A DNA stretch of 64,000 nucleotides, taken from the NCBI GenBank assembly GCA_033398695.1, contig CM065817.1, positions 32,126,231-32,190,230 of the forward strand, written 5' to 3'. The stretch's first letter is position 1. Each line of letters opens with the position of its first letter. This DNA is from Orobanche coerulescens. Its lineage: Eukaryota; Streptophyta; Magnoliopsida; Lamiales; Orobanchaceae. The position numbers were made by a program, and so were the translations under genes. A model generated the notes under the pieces. The model was given only the letters and a program-made list of their open reading frames with translations, made no database searches and had not been told where the DNA came from. This document shows, piece by piece, positions 36,009-47,553 of this stretch.

Positions 36009-36473
36009 TTTAAAAAAAAAATAGAATTAACAGCGGTTCTTAGGAGAAACCGCTGTTAATTTTGCAGTGTAAATTTAACAGCGGTTTTTACGAGGCATTT
36101 GTTAAAGCTGAACATTTAACGGTTTTACGAACCATTGTTAAGCTGGACATTTAACGGTGGTTCCGTAAGCCATTGTTTTAACAGCGATTCGTAGAAACCA
36201 TTTGTTAAATTGCTGTGGTTTCCTCACGGAACCGATGTTAGCAACCTGATTAACGGTTTTCTATACAACAGCTGTTAAATTAATAGCGGTTTTTAACTGG
36301 AACCGCTATTAAATGTCCAGTTTAACAGCGGTTCCCGTAAAAACCGATGTTAAATTTACACTGCAAAATTAACAGCGGTTTCACGAACATTAAATTAATG
36401 ACACCACCTTTAACGGTTAGGAACATTAATGTGGCTCCAGAACCGCTGTTAAAGGCCCAGTTTTGTAGTAGTG
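36009..36473. repeat. Right sub-terminal repeat array and terminus of the CACTA element
   Basis: More than ten copies of AACAGCGGTT or its complement AACCGCTGTT, with variants such as AACGGTTTTA and AACCATTGTT, ending at the terminus TTGTAGTAGTG. Confidence 0.85.
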
Positions 36474-36808
36474 ATTATAGTTATAGCTTCTATCAGTTTG
36501 TTCTAGCCGTGTTCTTAGAGGACAACGAGGTGAAGTCGTTCCGGGCGTCTTTCCGACACGTGGAAAATATAGATGCGGTGCTTTTGGCGTTAGATCATCC
36601 AAGACCTTGTTGCGGATTGGATTCGTAATGGACATCATCTTCTCAAAGATTAATCAACGGACTACAAGGGTATGATTTTGTGTCTTCCTCTTTGTTCATT
36701 TTATATTCGTATATACGTAGCTTGAATCGATCCTCTTGAGGGATTCGTGTTAAACTTTGTGTTTTCGCTTCCGCTGCGCCTTCGTTTTTGGTATGTGAAT
36801 CCCAATAG

Positions 36809-36820
36809 TGGTATCGGATA
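36809..36820 (+). promoter_or_regulatory. Primer binding site of copia-2
   Basis: TGGTATCGGATA one base after the LTR end. It is a diverged initiator-Met PBS (copia-1 has TGGTATCGGAGT at 52136). Confidence 0.75.
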
Positions 36821-37134
36821 TAGGTCTTGCAATCGTATATACGATATTAGCATTTGGAATGCTTGGTTGAATGATTTATGATTTGGAATCATAAATGTTT
36901 AATCGTTGTATATGTTTGTTTGTTCGTCATAGTTGTGTTTTTCGTAAAACCATATCAATATATAAATCATGTATTTCTTGGAAATATGATTCATATCGAA
37001 GATATGAAAGTCGAAAAATATCGATATTGGATATCCGGTCGAATATCTAGCCTCGATTTGCTGTTGGACAAAACCGAGAAGAAAGCTGATTTTGGCTAGG
37101 CCAAAGTTAGGGCTGCCTCGCGGTCTGCCCTTTG

Positions 37135-37207
37135 GGATCGCGATCTGGGTTGTGGATCGCGATCCAGTATGCTCGGATCGCGATCCAGTATGCTTGGATT
37201 GTGATCC
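37135..37207. repeat. GGATCGCGATCC palindrome cluster in copia-2 leader
   Basis: Four copies in 73 bp: GGATCGCGATCT, GGATCGCGATCC (37154-37165 and 37175-37186, perfect palindromes) and GGATTGTGATCC, the last two with AGTATGCT between them. The leader of copia-1 has the same cluster at about 52462-52512. This is untranslated leader between PBS and gag. Confidence 0.85.
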
Positions 37208-38364
37208 GAGCACTGTTCCAGCACTGTCCGAGCTCGTTTTTCCATCCATTTCAGAAAAATTAATCTTCCGCATCTTATATTGGATATAATTGGATTAAAT
37301 TGGAATATGGTATTTCATTTTAAATGGGTAACTTGATTTGTTGGAATGTTTTGATTGACTGAATTACGATTGAATGTTTTTCCTTTTATTAGTGTTTATT
37401 GGATGAATGCTTGCGAATGGTGATGTAATTTATGGACTTAGTTTTGAATCGTTTGTTTTCGATTGGGTTGTAAAGACCGTTTTGAACCTATTTATTTTAC
37501 TAGAGAAATGTGTATTAGAATGCAATTTCAATGTAAAATTTATATGTAATGACGAAGACTGGAGGAAGACCCGTCCGAGAAGACGAAGGTTCAAGACCGA
37601 AGACATGTAATTAGATTACGATGTTTTTGTTCTAGGAAACAGTCCATGAAATACATGTTGGAAGCAACTAGGTTGTGTATGTTTTATTCATATGGTATGA
37701 ATGCTACAAATGCGCTTAAATGAATTAATTTACAAAGTGTAACATTAATCGCGAAAATTCTCGCACGTCAAAATATTAAGTTTAAAAGGTTTCAAGGTTT
37801 TCCTTCCCTCCATTGATCTCTTGGAAAATTAAAATCCAAATCGGATGTGCTATGCTTCTGAGTTATCGGGGTAGTCATTCTGGGAGGATCGATAAATTCT
37901 GAGAGTGCATTGAATGCCTTAGGTTGGAGCAAATTTTATCCCTAGAAACCTGTTAGATTGTCGGATAAGATTCAATTGTGAAACTGATAAGTGTCGATGG
38001 TATAAACTTAACTTGTTCACGAATTATAGAAACCGTATAGGTTGAGTGGAGTGAACAAGGGGAAAAATAAGATCGAATCATCCATTAGATGGGTTGGTGT
38101 TGGACACCACTTTATAAAGATTAATAGACTAGAAACCTGTTCGGGTGCCCTCTATTAAAATTTATAAAGAACTCGATCACCACTATGAAGTAATACGAAC
38201 AAATGCTTCCGGATTTCACAGGGGAGTGTGTTATTCCGATAAAAGTAGTGGGGGCTGGGTTAAAAGAATAGAAAAGACCTTAATTCTATACTCAGATCAT
38301 AATTGAACAAGTCACTAATCAATCTGTCGTACTTAATGCAGACAAACAAATATCAACTCTCAAA

Positions 38365-41300
38365 ATGACTATGAACTCGTTTACAATTCTACTAGAAAAG
38401 AACACCTTAAAAGGTCCTAATTTTGTGGATTGGCTCCGCAACCTGATGATAGTCCTCAGTATGGAGGCGTTGAGATACATCTTGGAGGCAGACATTCCAG
38501 CGGCTCCGGTGCGGACCAGAGCCAGTTAGGAAATGTTGAAAATCACAAAAAGTGGGTTAAGACTGACATTAGAGTTCATGGCTATATGATTGCCTCTATG
38601 TATAATGAGCTTCATAGGGCTCATGAGAAAATAACTCCTGCTAGGCAGATTTTATCTCACTTAATCGAGCTTTATGGCGAGCACAGTCGAACTGCTAGAT
38701 ATGAGATATCCAAGCAATTGTTCAGTGCCAGGATGAAGGAAGGTGAGAAAGTTGGGGATCACGCCTCAAAATGACCTCTATGATCGAGATATTGGAGGCT
38801 CTTGATTTTAGGATGCATGCTTCTCTCCAGACCGACCTTATACTGCAGTCTCTTCCTGATTCCTTCTCACAGTTTGTTATGAACTTCCACTGCAATGAGA
38901 TTGCTTGCAATTTAGCAGGGTTGATGAACAAACTTGTAACCGCTCTGTCTCAGATGAAGACTCCGCGGATGAAGTAGTCTGCTCTTGTGATTCTTCTGGA
39001 TCTCGGAGGTCCAAGAATAAGAAGAAAAAGACCAAGAAACAGATGGGTCCACAAAACAAGGACATTAAGGGTAAGGGCAAGGCCCCGATGGTTCCTAAGA
39101 GCAAGAAGACAAATGTCTCAAATGCGGTGAGCTGGGCCACTGGGCAAGAGACTGTCCGATCCTTCATGGCGCTTCAGGTACAGAACTTGCAGTTTTGGAA
39201 ACGAATGGTTCTACTATTGTATTTTCTACTTCTTAGATACTGGATTCAGGTGCTAGTTCTCACATTTGTACCATGAATCAGGATCTGAAACAAAGTAGGA
39301 AACTTGGATCTGGGGAAGTGATGATTACTATCGGAAGCAGACAAAGTGTCGAAGCAACCGATATAGGATCACTTCTTTTGGGTTTGGAATCCGGCTTTGT
39401 TTTAACTTTAGATGATGTATTTGTATTGCCTAAGGGGCATAAGAACATTGTATCCATTCCGGTCATGGATCGGAAAGGCTTTTCATTTTTCATTGGTGAT
39501 GGTTCTTGCAAAATTTATTTTCATAATAAATTAGTAGGCACTGCCACATTGTTAAATGGACTGTATCATCTAAACATAAGTAACAAAGTCGTTGTGAACA
39601 CTATGACTAGGAAACATGGTAGGGAAGAAACTAATCAAGTTTTGAAATGGCATATTAGACTTGGTCATGTTGGTCAGGCCAAGGTTTACGAAATGGAAAA
39701 GGATGGACTTATGGGTCCATTGGGATCGAATACCTTTCCAACTTGTGAATCTTGCCTTAAAGGCAAAATAACTAAGTCCCCCTTCACAGGGACTTTTGAA
39801 AGAGCCACTGATAAACTTGGATTAGTCCATACCAACGTGTGTGGTGCTTTAGAAGCAGCACGTGACGGATATCAGTATTTCATTACGTTCACAGATGATC
39901 ATAATAGGAATGGTTATGTGTACTTAATGAAACACAAATCTGAGGCCTTTGAGAAATTCCAGGAATTTAAGGCCCTAGTTGAAAATCAAACTGGAAATCA
40001 TAGCAAAGCACTTCGGTCAGACTGAGGTGGCGAGTATATGAGTTCAGAGTTTGACGAGTTCCTAAAAGAACAAGGAATAGTGTCACAACTCACACCTCCA
40101 GGAACCTCTCAGTTAAATGGTGTGTCGGAAAGAAAGAACCGAATCTTGTTGGACATGGTTCGTTCCATGCTTAGCTACACCGACTTACCGGTTTACCTGT
40201 GGGGTTATATGCTCCTTACTGCTACTTATATATTGAACAAATGTCCTTCCAGATCCGTTCCTAAAACTCCACATGCGATGTGAGAGGGTAGGAAATCAAG
40301 TCTTAATCATATTAGGATTTGGGGATGTCCCACCTATGTCAAGAAAACTAAAGTGGAGAAATGGGAAGCTAGGTCCATGAAGGGATGTTTCATTGGATTC
40401 CCATCTGGGATGATGGGTTATCTATTCTACATGCCCGAAGATCGAAAGATCATTGTTGCTTTGCAAGCACACTTCCTGGAAGATGAGTTCATTCAGGAAG
40501 GCAGAGCACGTAGAAGTTTTTCTTTGGAAGAATACAATGAAACTCCTCAGGAGACACCTGTACAAGAAGTTGGAACCGAACCTTCTGAAACACAAGTACA
40601 ACCATCTCATAGGTCTAGTAGGGTGTCTCATTTACCTGAGACGTATGGTTTTATGCACTTGGAGGAACTGGGTCTACATGAGGTTCCAAGTGATAACCAA
40701 GAGACCGACCCAACGACCTATGACCAAGCGATGGTGGATGTAGACTCCGCGAAATGGCGAGAAGCTATGGAAGCTGAGATAGACTCGACGCATGTCAATC
40801 AGGTTTGGACTCTAGTAGACCGCCCCAAGGGCATATTGCCTATTGGGAACAAGTGGATATACAAGAGAAAGACTGATGGGGATGGCAAGGTTGACACCTA
40901 TAAGTCCAGGGTTGTGACAAAGGGTTATACCCAGAAAGAAGGGATCGATTACCACGATACCTTCTCGCCCGTAGCTATGATCAAGTCTATTCGCATGATG
41001 CTTGCTATATCTGCCTACCACGATTATGAGATATGGCAGATGGACGTAAAGATAGCTTTCCTTAATGGATTCCTCGAGGAAGAAATCTATATGGAGCAGC
41101 CTAAAGGCTTTGTGTCCGAGGTCGATATTCATAAAGTGTGCAAGCTTCATCGTTCCTTTTATGGATTGAAACAAGCCGCGTAGTTGGAACCTTTATTTTG
41201 ACGAGGCAGTCAAAGAGTTTGACTTCGTGCAAAATGAATAGGAACCTTGTGTATACAAAAGGGTTAGTGGGAGCAAGATCGCATTATTAGTACAATATGT

Positions 41301-42279
41301 AGATGACATTATACTAATGGAAAATGACGTGGGAGTGCTCAGTTATGTAAAAGCTTGGCTTACGAGTAGGTTCTCCATGAAGGACTTGATAGAAGCTACC
41401 TATATTCTTGGAATTCAGCTCTACCGGGATAAAGCGGAGGATGATAGATCTTTCCCATGCCCTTTATATAGATAAGATCTTAAAGCGATTAAGATGGATG
41501 ATTCTAAAAGAGGGTTCCTACCGATACGACATGGAATAAAACTCTCATCGAAGACGTGTCCTCAAAGTGAGGAACAACGGAAGGAAATGAGTAATATACT
41601 ATATGCTTTGGCCGTGGGTAGCCTTATATATGCAGTGTTGTGTACGAGACCTGACATTGCGCATGCTATGAGTGTGGTAAGTAGGTTTCAGGAAAACCCA
41701 GGTAGGGAACATTGGACTGCCGTAAAGAACATTCTCAAGTACTTAAGAAATACTAGAGATCTGGTTCTTATGTATGGCGATGGAGAACTGAATGTGATGG
41801 GCTTCACTGATTCTGACTTCCAAGGATAGAAAGACGATGCGATGTCTACTTCTGGCTACATATTTACTCTTTGTGGAGGAGCAGTATCTTAGAGTAGCAC
41901 CAAGTAAAGCACCACTACTGAATCCACCTGTCAGGCTGAGTATCAAGCAGCCTCAGAGGCTTCTAAGGAAGGGTTTTGGATTAAGAAGTTTCTGGGAGAA
42001 CTTCAAGGGATACCATGTGCTGAGTTGCTTGTTCCGCTTTTCTGAGACAACAACAGAGCTGTAGCGCAGGACAAGGAGCCGAGGTTTCACAACAGTACAA
42101 AACACATTGAGAGGAAGTATCATCTCATAAGAGAATTTGTTCGCAAAGGATACAGTGTGCTGCATAGAGTAGACTCAGCCAACAATGTCGCTGATCAACT
42201 GACCAAGCCACTTACTCAGATTAGCTTGGAATGTCATCTGGAGAACATGGGTATTAGATACCATAGTGTGTGGCATTGA
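38365..42279 (+). pseudogene. copia-2 gag-pol polyprotein, decayed
   Basis: Domains in order. Gag: from ATG 38365, NTLKGPNFVDWLRNLMIVL, ELYGEHSRTARYEISKQLF, LILQSLPDSFSQFVMNFH. Zinc knuckle CLKCGELGHWARDC (about 39118). Protease LDSGASSHI (about 39242). GAG-pre-integrase HIRLGHVGQA and CESCLKGK. Integrase FITFTDDHNRNGYVY, GGEYMSSEF, GVSERKNRILLDMVR. RT KWIYKRKTDGDGKVD, WQMDVKIAFLNGFL, YVDDI (41296-41310). RNase H FTDSDFQG, then STSGYIFTL, HIERKYHLIREFV, VADQLTKPLT, ending YHSVWH at 42279. Breaks include a TGA for the expected Arg at 40022, TGA at 40281, a frameshift at about 41178, TAG at 41827, and several stops in gag. Many fit C-to-T or G-to-A change. The domain order (integrase before RT) marks it as Ty1/copia. 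Confidence 0.92.
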
Positions 42280-42283
42280 GTTC

Positions 42284-42294
42284 AAGTGGGAGAT
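42284..42294 (+). promoter_or_regulatory. Polypurine tract of copia-2
   Basis: AAGTGGGAGAT directly precedes the 3' LTR start TGTTAGGAG at 42295. Confidence 0.8.
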
Positions 42295-43810
42295 TGTTAG
42301 GAGTATGCCCTCGAATGCCACTCAGAGGATGTTAGAGTGGGGGCATCGTACTTGTTGTTATGTAAATTATTATCACAAGGCAATTGAATGTTTCTTTATT
42401 TACTGAAAGCCATTGGTATTTCTGACTCGTAAATATATATACAGAAACTAGTCCTTGTATTTGAGAGCAAAACATTCCACTCCTTATTGGATAAGGGGAT
42501 CGGCACTGGAAAGGTTTATGGCTCAAATACTTGATCGTTCGCAAGTCAATGAAACTTCACTGGGCGTTAAATTTATGTGAAGACTTGTATAACGTGTTCT
42601 TTGACTTGTAGAGTGCCTGTCGTCACTAACAGTTAGTGGGATCACACGTTATAGGTATGCTAATGAGATTATTAAACTTGAACCGACTCACCCTCGATTA
42701 GTCACACAGAATTCACTCCGGGACAGTCAGTGATGGAATCGATAGGTTGTGATAGGTATTCTTGAACCTTCGACTTGAGGATTTTGTAGGGATGTGCTTA
42801 TGACGTTAGATTTTCACTAGAGTAGTTCGACCCAGAAAACCAGAAGGTGGGGGTCAACATCGACATGCATCTTGACGGGCAAGTAGCATGTTCTACTAAA
42901 TACCAAGATATAATTTTTCCTCCTGTAAGTGAACAGGTATATGTCCTATGCAGTTATTGGCAGATGAGATCATAAGCCTTTGGCCAAAGCATTGGAGCTA
43001 GTTGTATTAGATATGATAGCTCAGTGATCTCGATTTGTATTAACCCATGCATAGAGTCAAGTACAGATAGGGTTTGACTGATCTTGACCTAATAACTTGA
43101 TCGGGACATTTGAAAGAAGGGTTTATTCATATACTGGTATTCACGACATAAAAGTTTTGGAATGATCCCCATCATTCGTTCTCAGTTAGGGTACAGTGTA
43201 GGCCGCCAGACTGGCTAGGTGGTGCTACTACTCTTTGGTTCCTCCCATTGCTAACTGAGACGGACCTACCGAGTCGTGCAATAGGATTGACGACGGAATG
43301 AATCGAGCTTATTCTATCTTAATGAATATTAGATGTTGGATATCTAATTTATTGGACATTAGATGTCTAATTAATTTCGGGACATTAGATGTCTAAATTA
43401 ATTTATAGGATAAATTAATTTACGGCCTAATGAGTTAAATAAATTACTTGGCAATTAATTTGATTCACATATATAATTATTTCTTGGAGAAATTAATTAT
43501 ATTATTTTGTATTTGATATAATTAATTAAGTGATATAAATACATCGAGACGGAATGGAGTTTATCGGATTGGACTCGTGGGAGTCCGAAAACGAATCGAA
43601 CTCCCTAGCTCCTTCTAGATGGCCGTCCCTCCCATGTCTTCCACCTAATGTGGTGGAAGACTTCTTGATATAATATCTCTGATGTTTATTATTGAGGGGA
43701 CAAGAGATCATGAGGTGATTTATTTAGGGGAGAAGACTTTGAATGAGATGAGATGATAACATTTTATAAAATCCTCTTCCGCTCACTTGTTGGAGAATCA
43801 TACAATTCAT

Positions 43811-45129
43811 TGTTGCGATATTTCTTACACGCAAGTGCACGTTATCGTTTACAAGTAATAAAGTGATAAGTAGAGTATCGTTCCCACGAGGACTGAATCA
43901 CTAACTACCGATTTTGTGTATTCTAGTTTTATTTGAACAATCGAATTTGGGTTTTGCACTTAATAACTAAAAGAATTACTAAAAGACTAAACAGTAGAAA
44001 ACGATAGCTTGAATAAAGGGAAATCAAATGATGAATAAGTCTAGGATTCTGAATCCACCTCGGTTTATCCGAATTTACTCTCGATTATCCGTAATAAATA
44101 ATTTTCCCAATTTATTGAAGGCGGAGATTGCTAATATATTCTACCGCCTCTCCCGAGGTCAATAGATTTATCTAAAGGCGAATAACGCACTCTATCCCTA
44201 GGTGAATTAATTCGTCAATAGGCGAAAAGCATAAAATCTCCAAAAGGCCACGTAGTTCCTATGAGTATATTCCTATCTCACAGGATAAAACGGTCCTCAC
44301 CAATAGTTCCTCACCAATTCTCCTCTCCCGATTCGAATTGAATGATTAAATCAATACAACTATTGGCCAGATAATTACAAGCATTAAACACAATTGGGAA
44401 AACTCAACAAAAAGGTAATTAATTAGATAATCTCAAGCAATTCGTCAAAACATAGGTTTCATCAAAATCCTAGATTAGGGTTTTAGCCTGACATACTAAT
44501 AATTGAAAATACAGAATAAATGAATGAAACCATTAAAAATCAAACGCAGATGAAGCTCGGATTCCTCCGTTCTTCAGCTTCCGCCCTCTGCCTTTGAAGT
44601 CTTCTGCTTTCCTCTTCTTCTGCCGTCTCCAAGCTTAAGATCCAAAAGATGAAAGATCAAAGATGATTAATTAGGGTCTTAAACCCTTATTTATAGCTTA
44701 GCACATCCTCCAAATCGCGTCCGTATGAGTAGGTCGAAAACTGGCTTCGAAACGGCCCAAATCCGCGCGGACATACAAAAACCGCCTAGTGTGCCGCGGC
44801 TCACTAAATCTGTGCCGCGGCACCGCCTTTAGCTGGATGCACAGGCGTCATTTAATTCTTACGTACGCGGCTCACAGGTGTGCCGCGGCACGAAATCTGA
44901 TTCACTTTGTGCCCGGCTGGGTGTCTTCCTGTGCCGCGGCCCTGCTTCCTTGCGCCGCGGCTCATAGCCAAAATATGCCGTTTTCGCCCGTTTCGCCTCG
45001 TTTTCGCTTCCGGACTTCAATTTCCTGACAAACATACAAAATTAAGGCATTAAAGGCTCATTTAAACAATTTCACTCTCCAAAATAATACAAAATAATGA
45101 TAAATAAGCGTATAAAAATACGCCTAACA
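43811..45129 (-). repeat. LTR (3' in element sense) of Athila-like copy 2
   Basis: TGTTGCGATATTTCTTACAC to ATACGCCTAACA. Contains GTGCCGCGGC-type motifs at about 44790-44965. The polypurine tract complement AATACCCCCAAACT follows at 45130. Confidence 0.9.
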
Positions 45130-47018
45130 AATACCCCCAAACTTAAGCCTTTGCTTGTCCTCAAGCAAAAAGAATTAATTTCAATAAAAGAATGTCGTGA
45201 ATCATCATGCGACTCGTAGTGTTCAACCTAATCAATACTATCCTGTAATTCTCTATGAATAATACGAGTCTCATAATAGCGAGCTACACTCAGAACACTG
45301 ATTCCACAAAGTAATCAAATGCAGTCCTAATCACTCGTTCATGAAGAAAATCTAGCTCAAAGATTAACAAACGTGAATCAAATCGACCGTCAATATGAAA
45401 GGCTAAAATAAACAAGCTAGTTCGTCCCGTTCCACAGTCTAATGGCAAAATTTTCACGAGTTTCATAAAAATAATTCTCGGACAGTATTCCCTTATATAT
45501 ATGCTCAAGAATTTGATTCCAGTTGACCACTAGGTTCGGATCTCGGGATGTTTCATCGGGATAATCCTAGGGTGGAACTTCCATTCTCATGTATTGGGAA
45601 ACCGTTTGACGTAAAAGACACTCATGGGGCACATGGATGCTTCTAGTTACTAAGTTCCCTTCTACAGCGGAGAAATAACTCGAATATATAATTTCCGCAT
45701 GTCCGAATCAAGGTCGCTGTTTTACGCGAGAGTAAACAACGGGTCACGCGAATACCCCCGGTTACTAGGCTCCCTATCATCGGCATGTGAAATATCTAAA
45801 TCACTAGTCTAATCAGGGTCGTTGTTTTACGCGAGAGTAAACAGCGGGTCACGCGAATACCCCCGGTTACTAGACTTCCCTTCATAGAACAAAATTATCT
45901 CGACTTTTGGGAAAAACTGACCGACTCTAAACTCACTCTAAGTGCCAACACGACTAATGTAACTGGACGACTAACTAACCGAAAAATATAACCAAACGTA
46001 TCGACGGTGATTAAAAAACAAGTATGTATCCTCTCTTATCCGCCAAGACCTCTACAATCACAAAATAATTTCGGGCCTAATTGACTACTAAGCAGAAACA
46101 GAAATCACTGACTACAACTCGACTAAAACTCGACCGTTTCTTCAGAGAGAAAAACAGTGTCGTAACATCAGTATCACACAAATAGAAGCACGAAAAATTC
46201 ATGAATAGAGAAAAATTAAGACAAGCAAGGCTATCGAAAAAAATAACGCAAAGTAATGAAAAGTGCAACGAAATAAAGTACAACAATGAATGTAGCGACA
46301 AAAAGTAAAACCCCCCCAAACTTAGGACGTACATTGACCTCAATGAACAAAATATGATATGCAGTAAAAGTAAAAGGTCAAGTGCTCCCCTCTAGTCCGC
46401 TCACGAGCTGGTGCCGGCATCATCCGGCGAGTTTGCATGCTTCTTGACTACATCATGCGGAGTGTGAATAAATGAGCTTGCATCATCAAAAAGGAAGTTA
46501 AGTACGAGCTCTCAAGTTTAACATGATGTAAGGGTTGGGGATAATGTAATTCGATAACATGATTCATTGCATATAATTTGAAAATGCCTGGCTTACTGAT
46601 TTTTCATTGCTGCAATTTATCAAACACTTTGTGTGCACCAGTTAAAATGAAGAACAAAATTTTTTATGGTTAACTCCAAATCCCAAAAATAATAACACAG
46701 ATAATAACCCTGAATAACGACAACTATTATCACCAATTCGTTCATAAATATCAATTTCATCACAATATCAAATTCCCCATATTCCAACTCCATTTTAGAA
46801 ACATTGAAGAACAACTAGCAATATAACTTCAATTCTTTTCAAATCAAGTATCACTTATGATTAAAAAATCAAGAATTACCTGAAGAATTTGAGAGGGAGA
46901 CAAAGAGAAAGTTATCGAGTGACCTTATTGTGCCGTGAAAAATCCGAGGGAAGGGTCCCTAGAGCTGGCCGATCAACTGAAAGAAGCATACCTGGCCATT
47001 CTTATAATGCGACGGGGG
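45130..47018 (-). other. Untranslated 3' region of copy 2; no pol, ORF-1 deleted
   Basis: Aligns with copy 1 from 9123. It contains repeats of the form GTTTTACGCGAGAGTAAACA..GGGTCACGCGAATACCCCCGGTTACTAG (about 45720-45870, two units), each with a short inverted element (TTTACGCGAGAGTAAA). Only the last codons of ORF-1 (at about 46380-46432) remain before a deletion junction. Confidence 0.7.
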
Positions 47019-47342
47019 CCGCGGCACAACATAAGTGAGCCGCGGCCCAGTACTGATCGACACAGGCGCATTTGTCATACTTCCGGTGCCGCGGCTCGGT
47101 TTGGGCGTGCCGCGGCTCAACGTGTTAGTGTGCCGCGGCTCATTTGCCGTGCCGCGCACGCAGTCTGACCTCACAGGCGTTTCTTGGACATTTGGTGTGC
47201 CGCGGCTCAGGGTATGTGTGCCGCGGCTCAGTGACCTGGTGTGCCGCGGCTCAGTGATATCGTGCCGCGGCACAGAGTACAGTTTGTTCGGCCATGTTTC
47301 ATCAGCTGGTGCGTGCCGCGGCTCACTTTTGTTGTGCCGCGG
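47019..47342. repeat. Array of CCGCGG-centred palindromes, copy 2
   Basis: Eleven CCGCGG cores in about 325 bp, most as TGTGCCGCGGCTCA, with GTGCCGCGGCAC (perfect 12-bp palindrome) and GAGCCGCGGCCC variants, plus one damaged GTGCCGCGCAC. Spacers of 10-40 bases are unrelated to each other. It lies downstream of the gag-protease stop in the element's sense. Confidence 0.9.
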
Positions 47343-47553
47343 CCCATCATTGAATTCCTCCCCTTGGCTGATTCCTGCACAGAATTTTTACACGAAAACA
47401 TCAAGACGAGAGGGAAGGACGGATCAAAGAAGAATGACGACAAAGAAAGACTCTAAAAATGCAAGAAAACAATAAAGAACCTACAACTAATACTCGGGTT
47501 GCCTCCCGAGGAGCGCTAAGTTTATAGTCTTCAGCCGGACCTATTTGAAAATA

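Larger units (their letters stand above)
31047..36473 (+). mobile_element. Pack-type CACTA transposon carrying captured genes
   Basis: The right end ...CAGTTTTGTAGTAGTG (36473), read inward on the minus strand, is CACTACTACAAAACTG, a typical CACTA terminus. Sub-terminal arrays of AACAGCGGTT / AACCGCTGTT occur at both ends, as expected for the binding sites of En/Spm-type transposase proteins. The left CACTA terminus itself is missing: sequence goes from LTR straight into non-terminal element DNA. No transposase (TnpA/TnpD) is encoded. The body holds RPT1 exons, a Ulp1-like gene and an RHB1A-like gene. With one end lost it is probably immobile now. Confidence 0.85.
29437..36807 (+). repeat. 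copia-2 5' LTR, split by CACTA
   Basis: Pieces 29437 to about 31046 and 36474-36807. The left piece stops after GTACACTTA and the right piece restarts at ATTATAGTTATAGC. The undisturbed LTRs have about a dozen further bases between these points, so a little target DNA was lost on the left. Confidence 0.85.

Noticed and set aside
47019..47342. CRISPR-like array
   Set aside because: Plant nuclear context, short palindromic motifs with irregular spacing, part of an LTR element. Not a CRISPR.
47035..47475. 146-codon open frame across the CCGCGG array
   Set aside because: Open only because the GC-rich motif lacks stop codons. The repeated CRGS/VPRL residues merely translate the DNA repeat.
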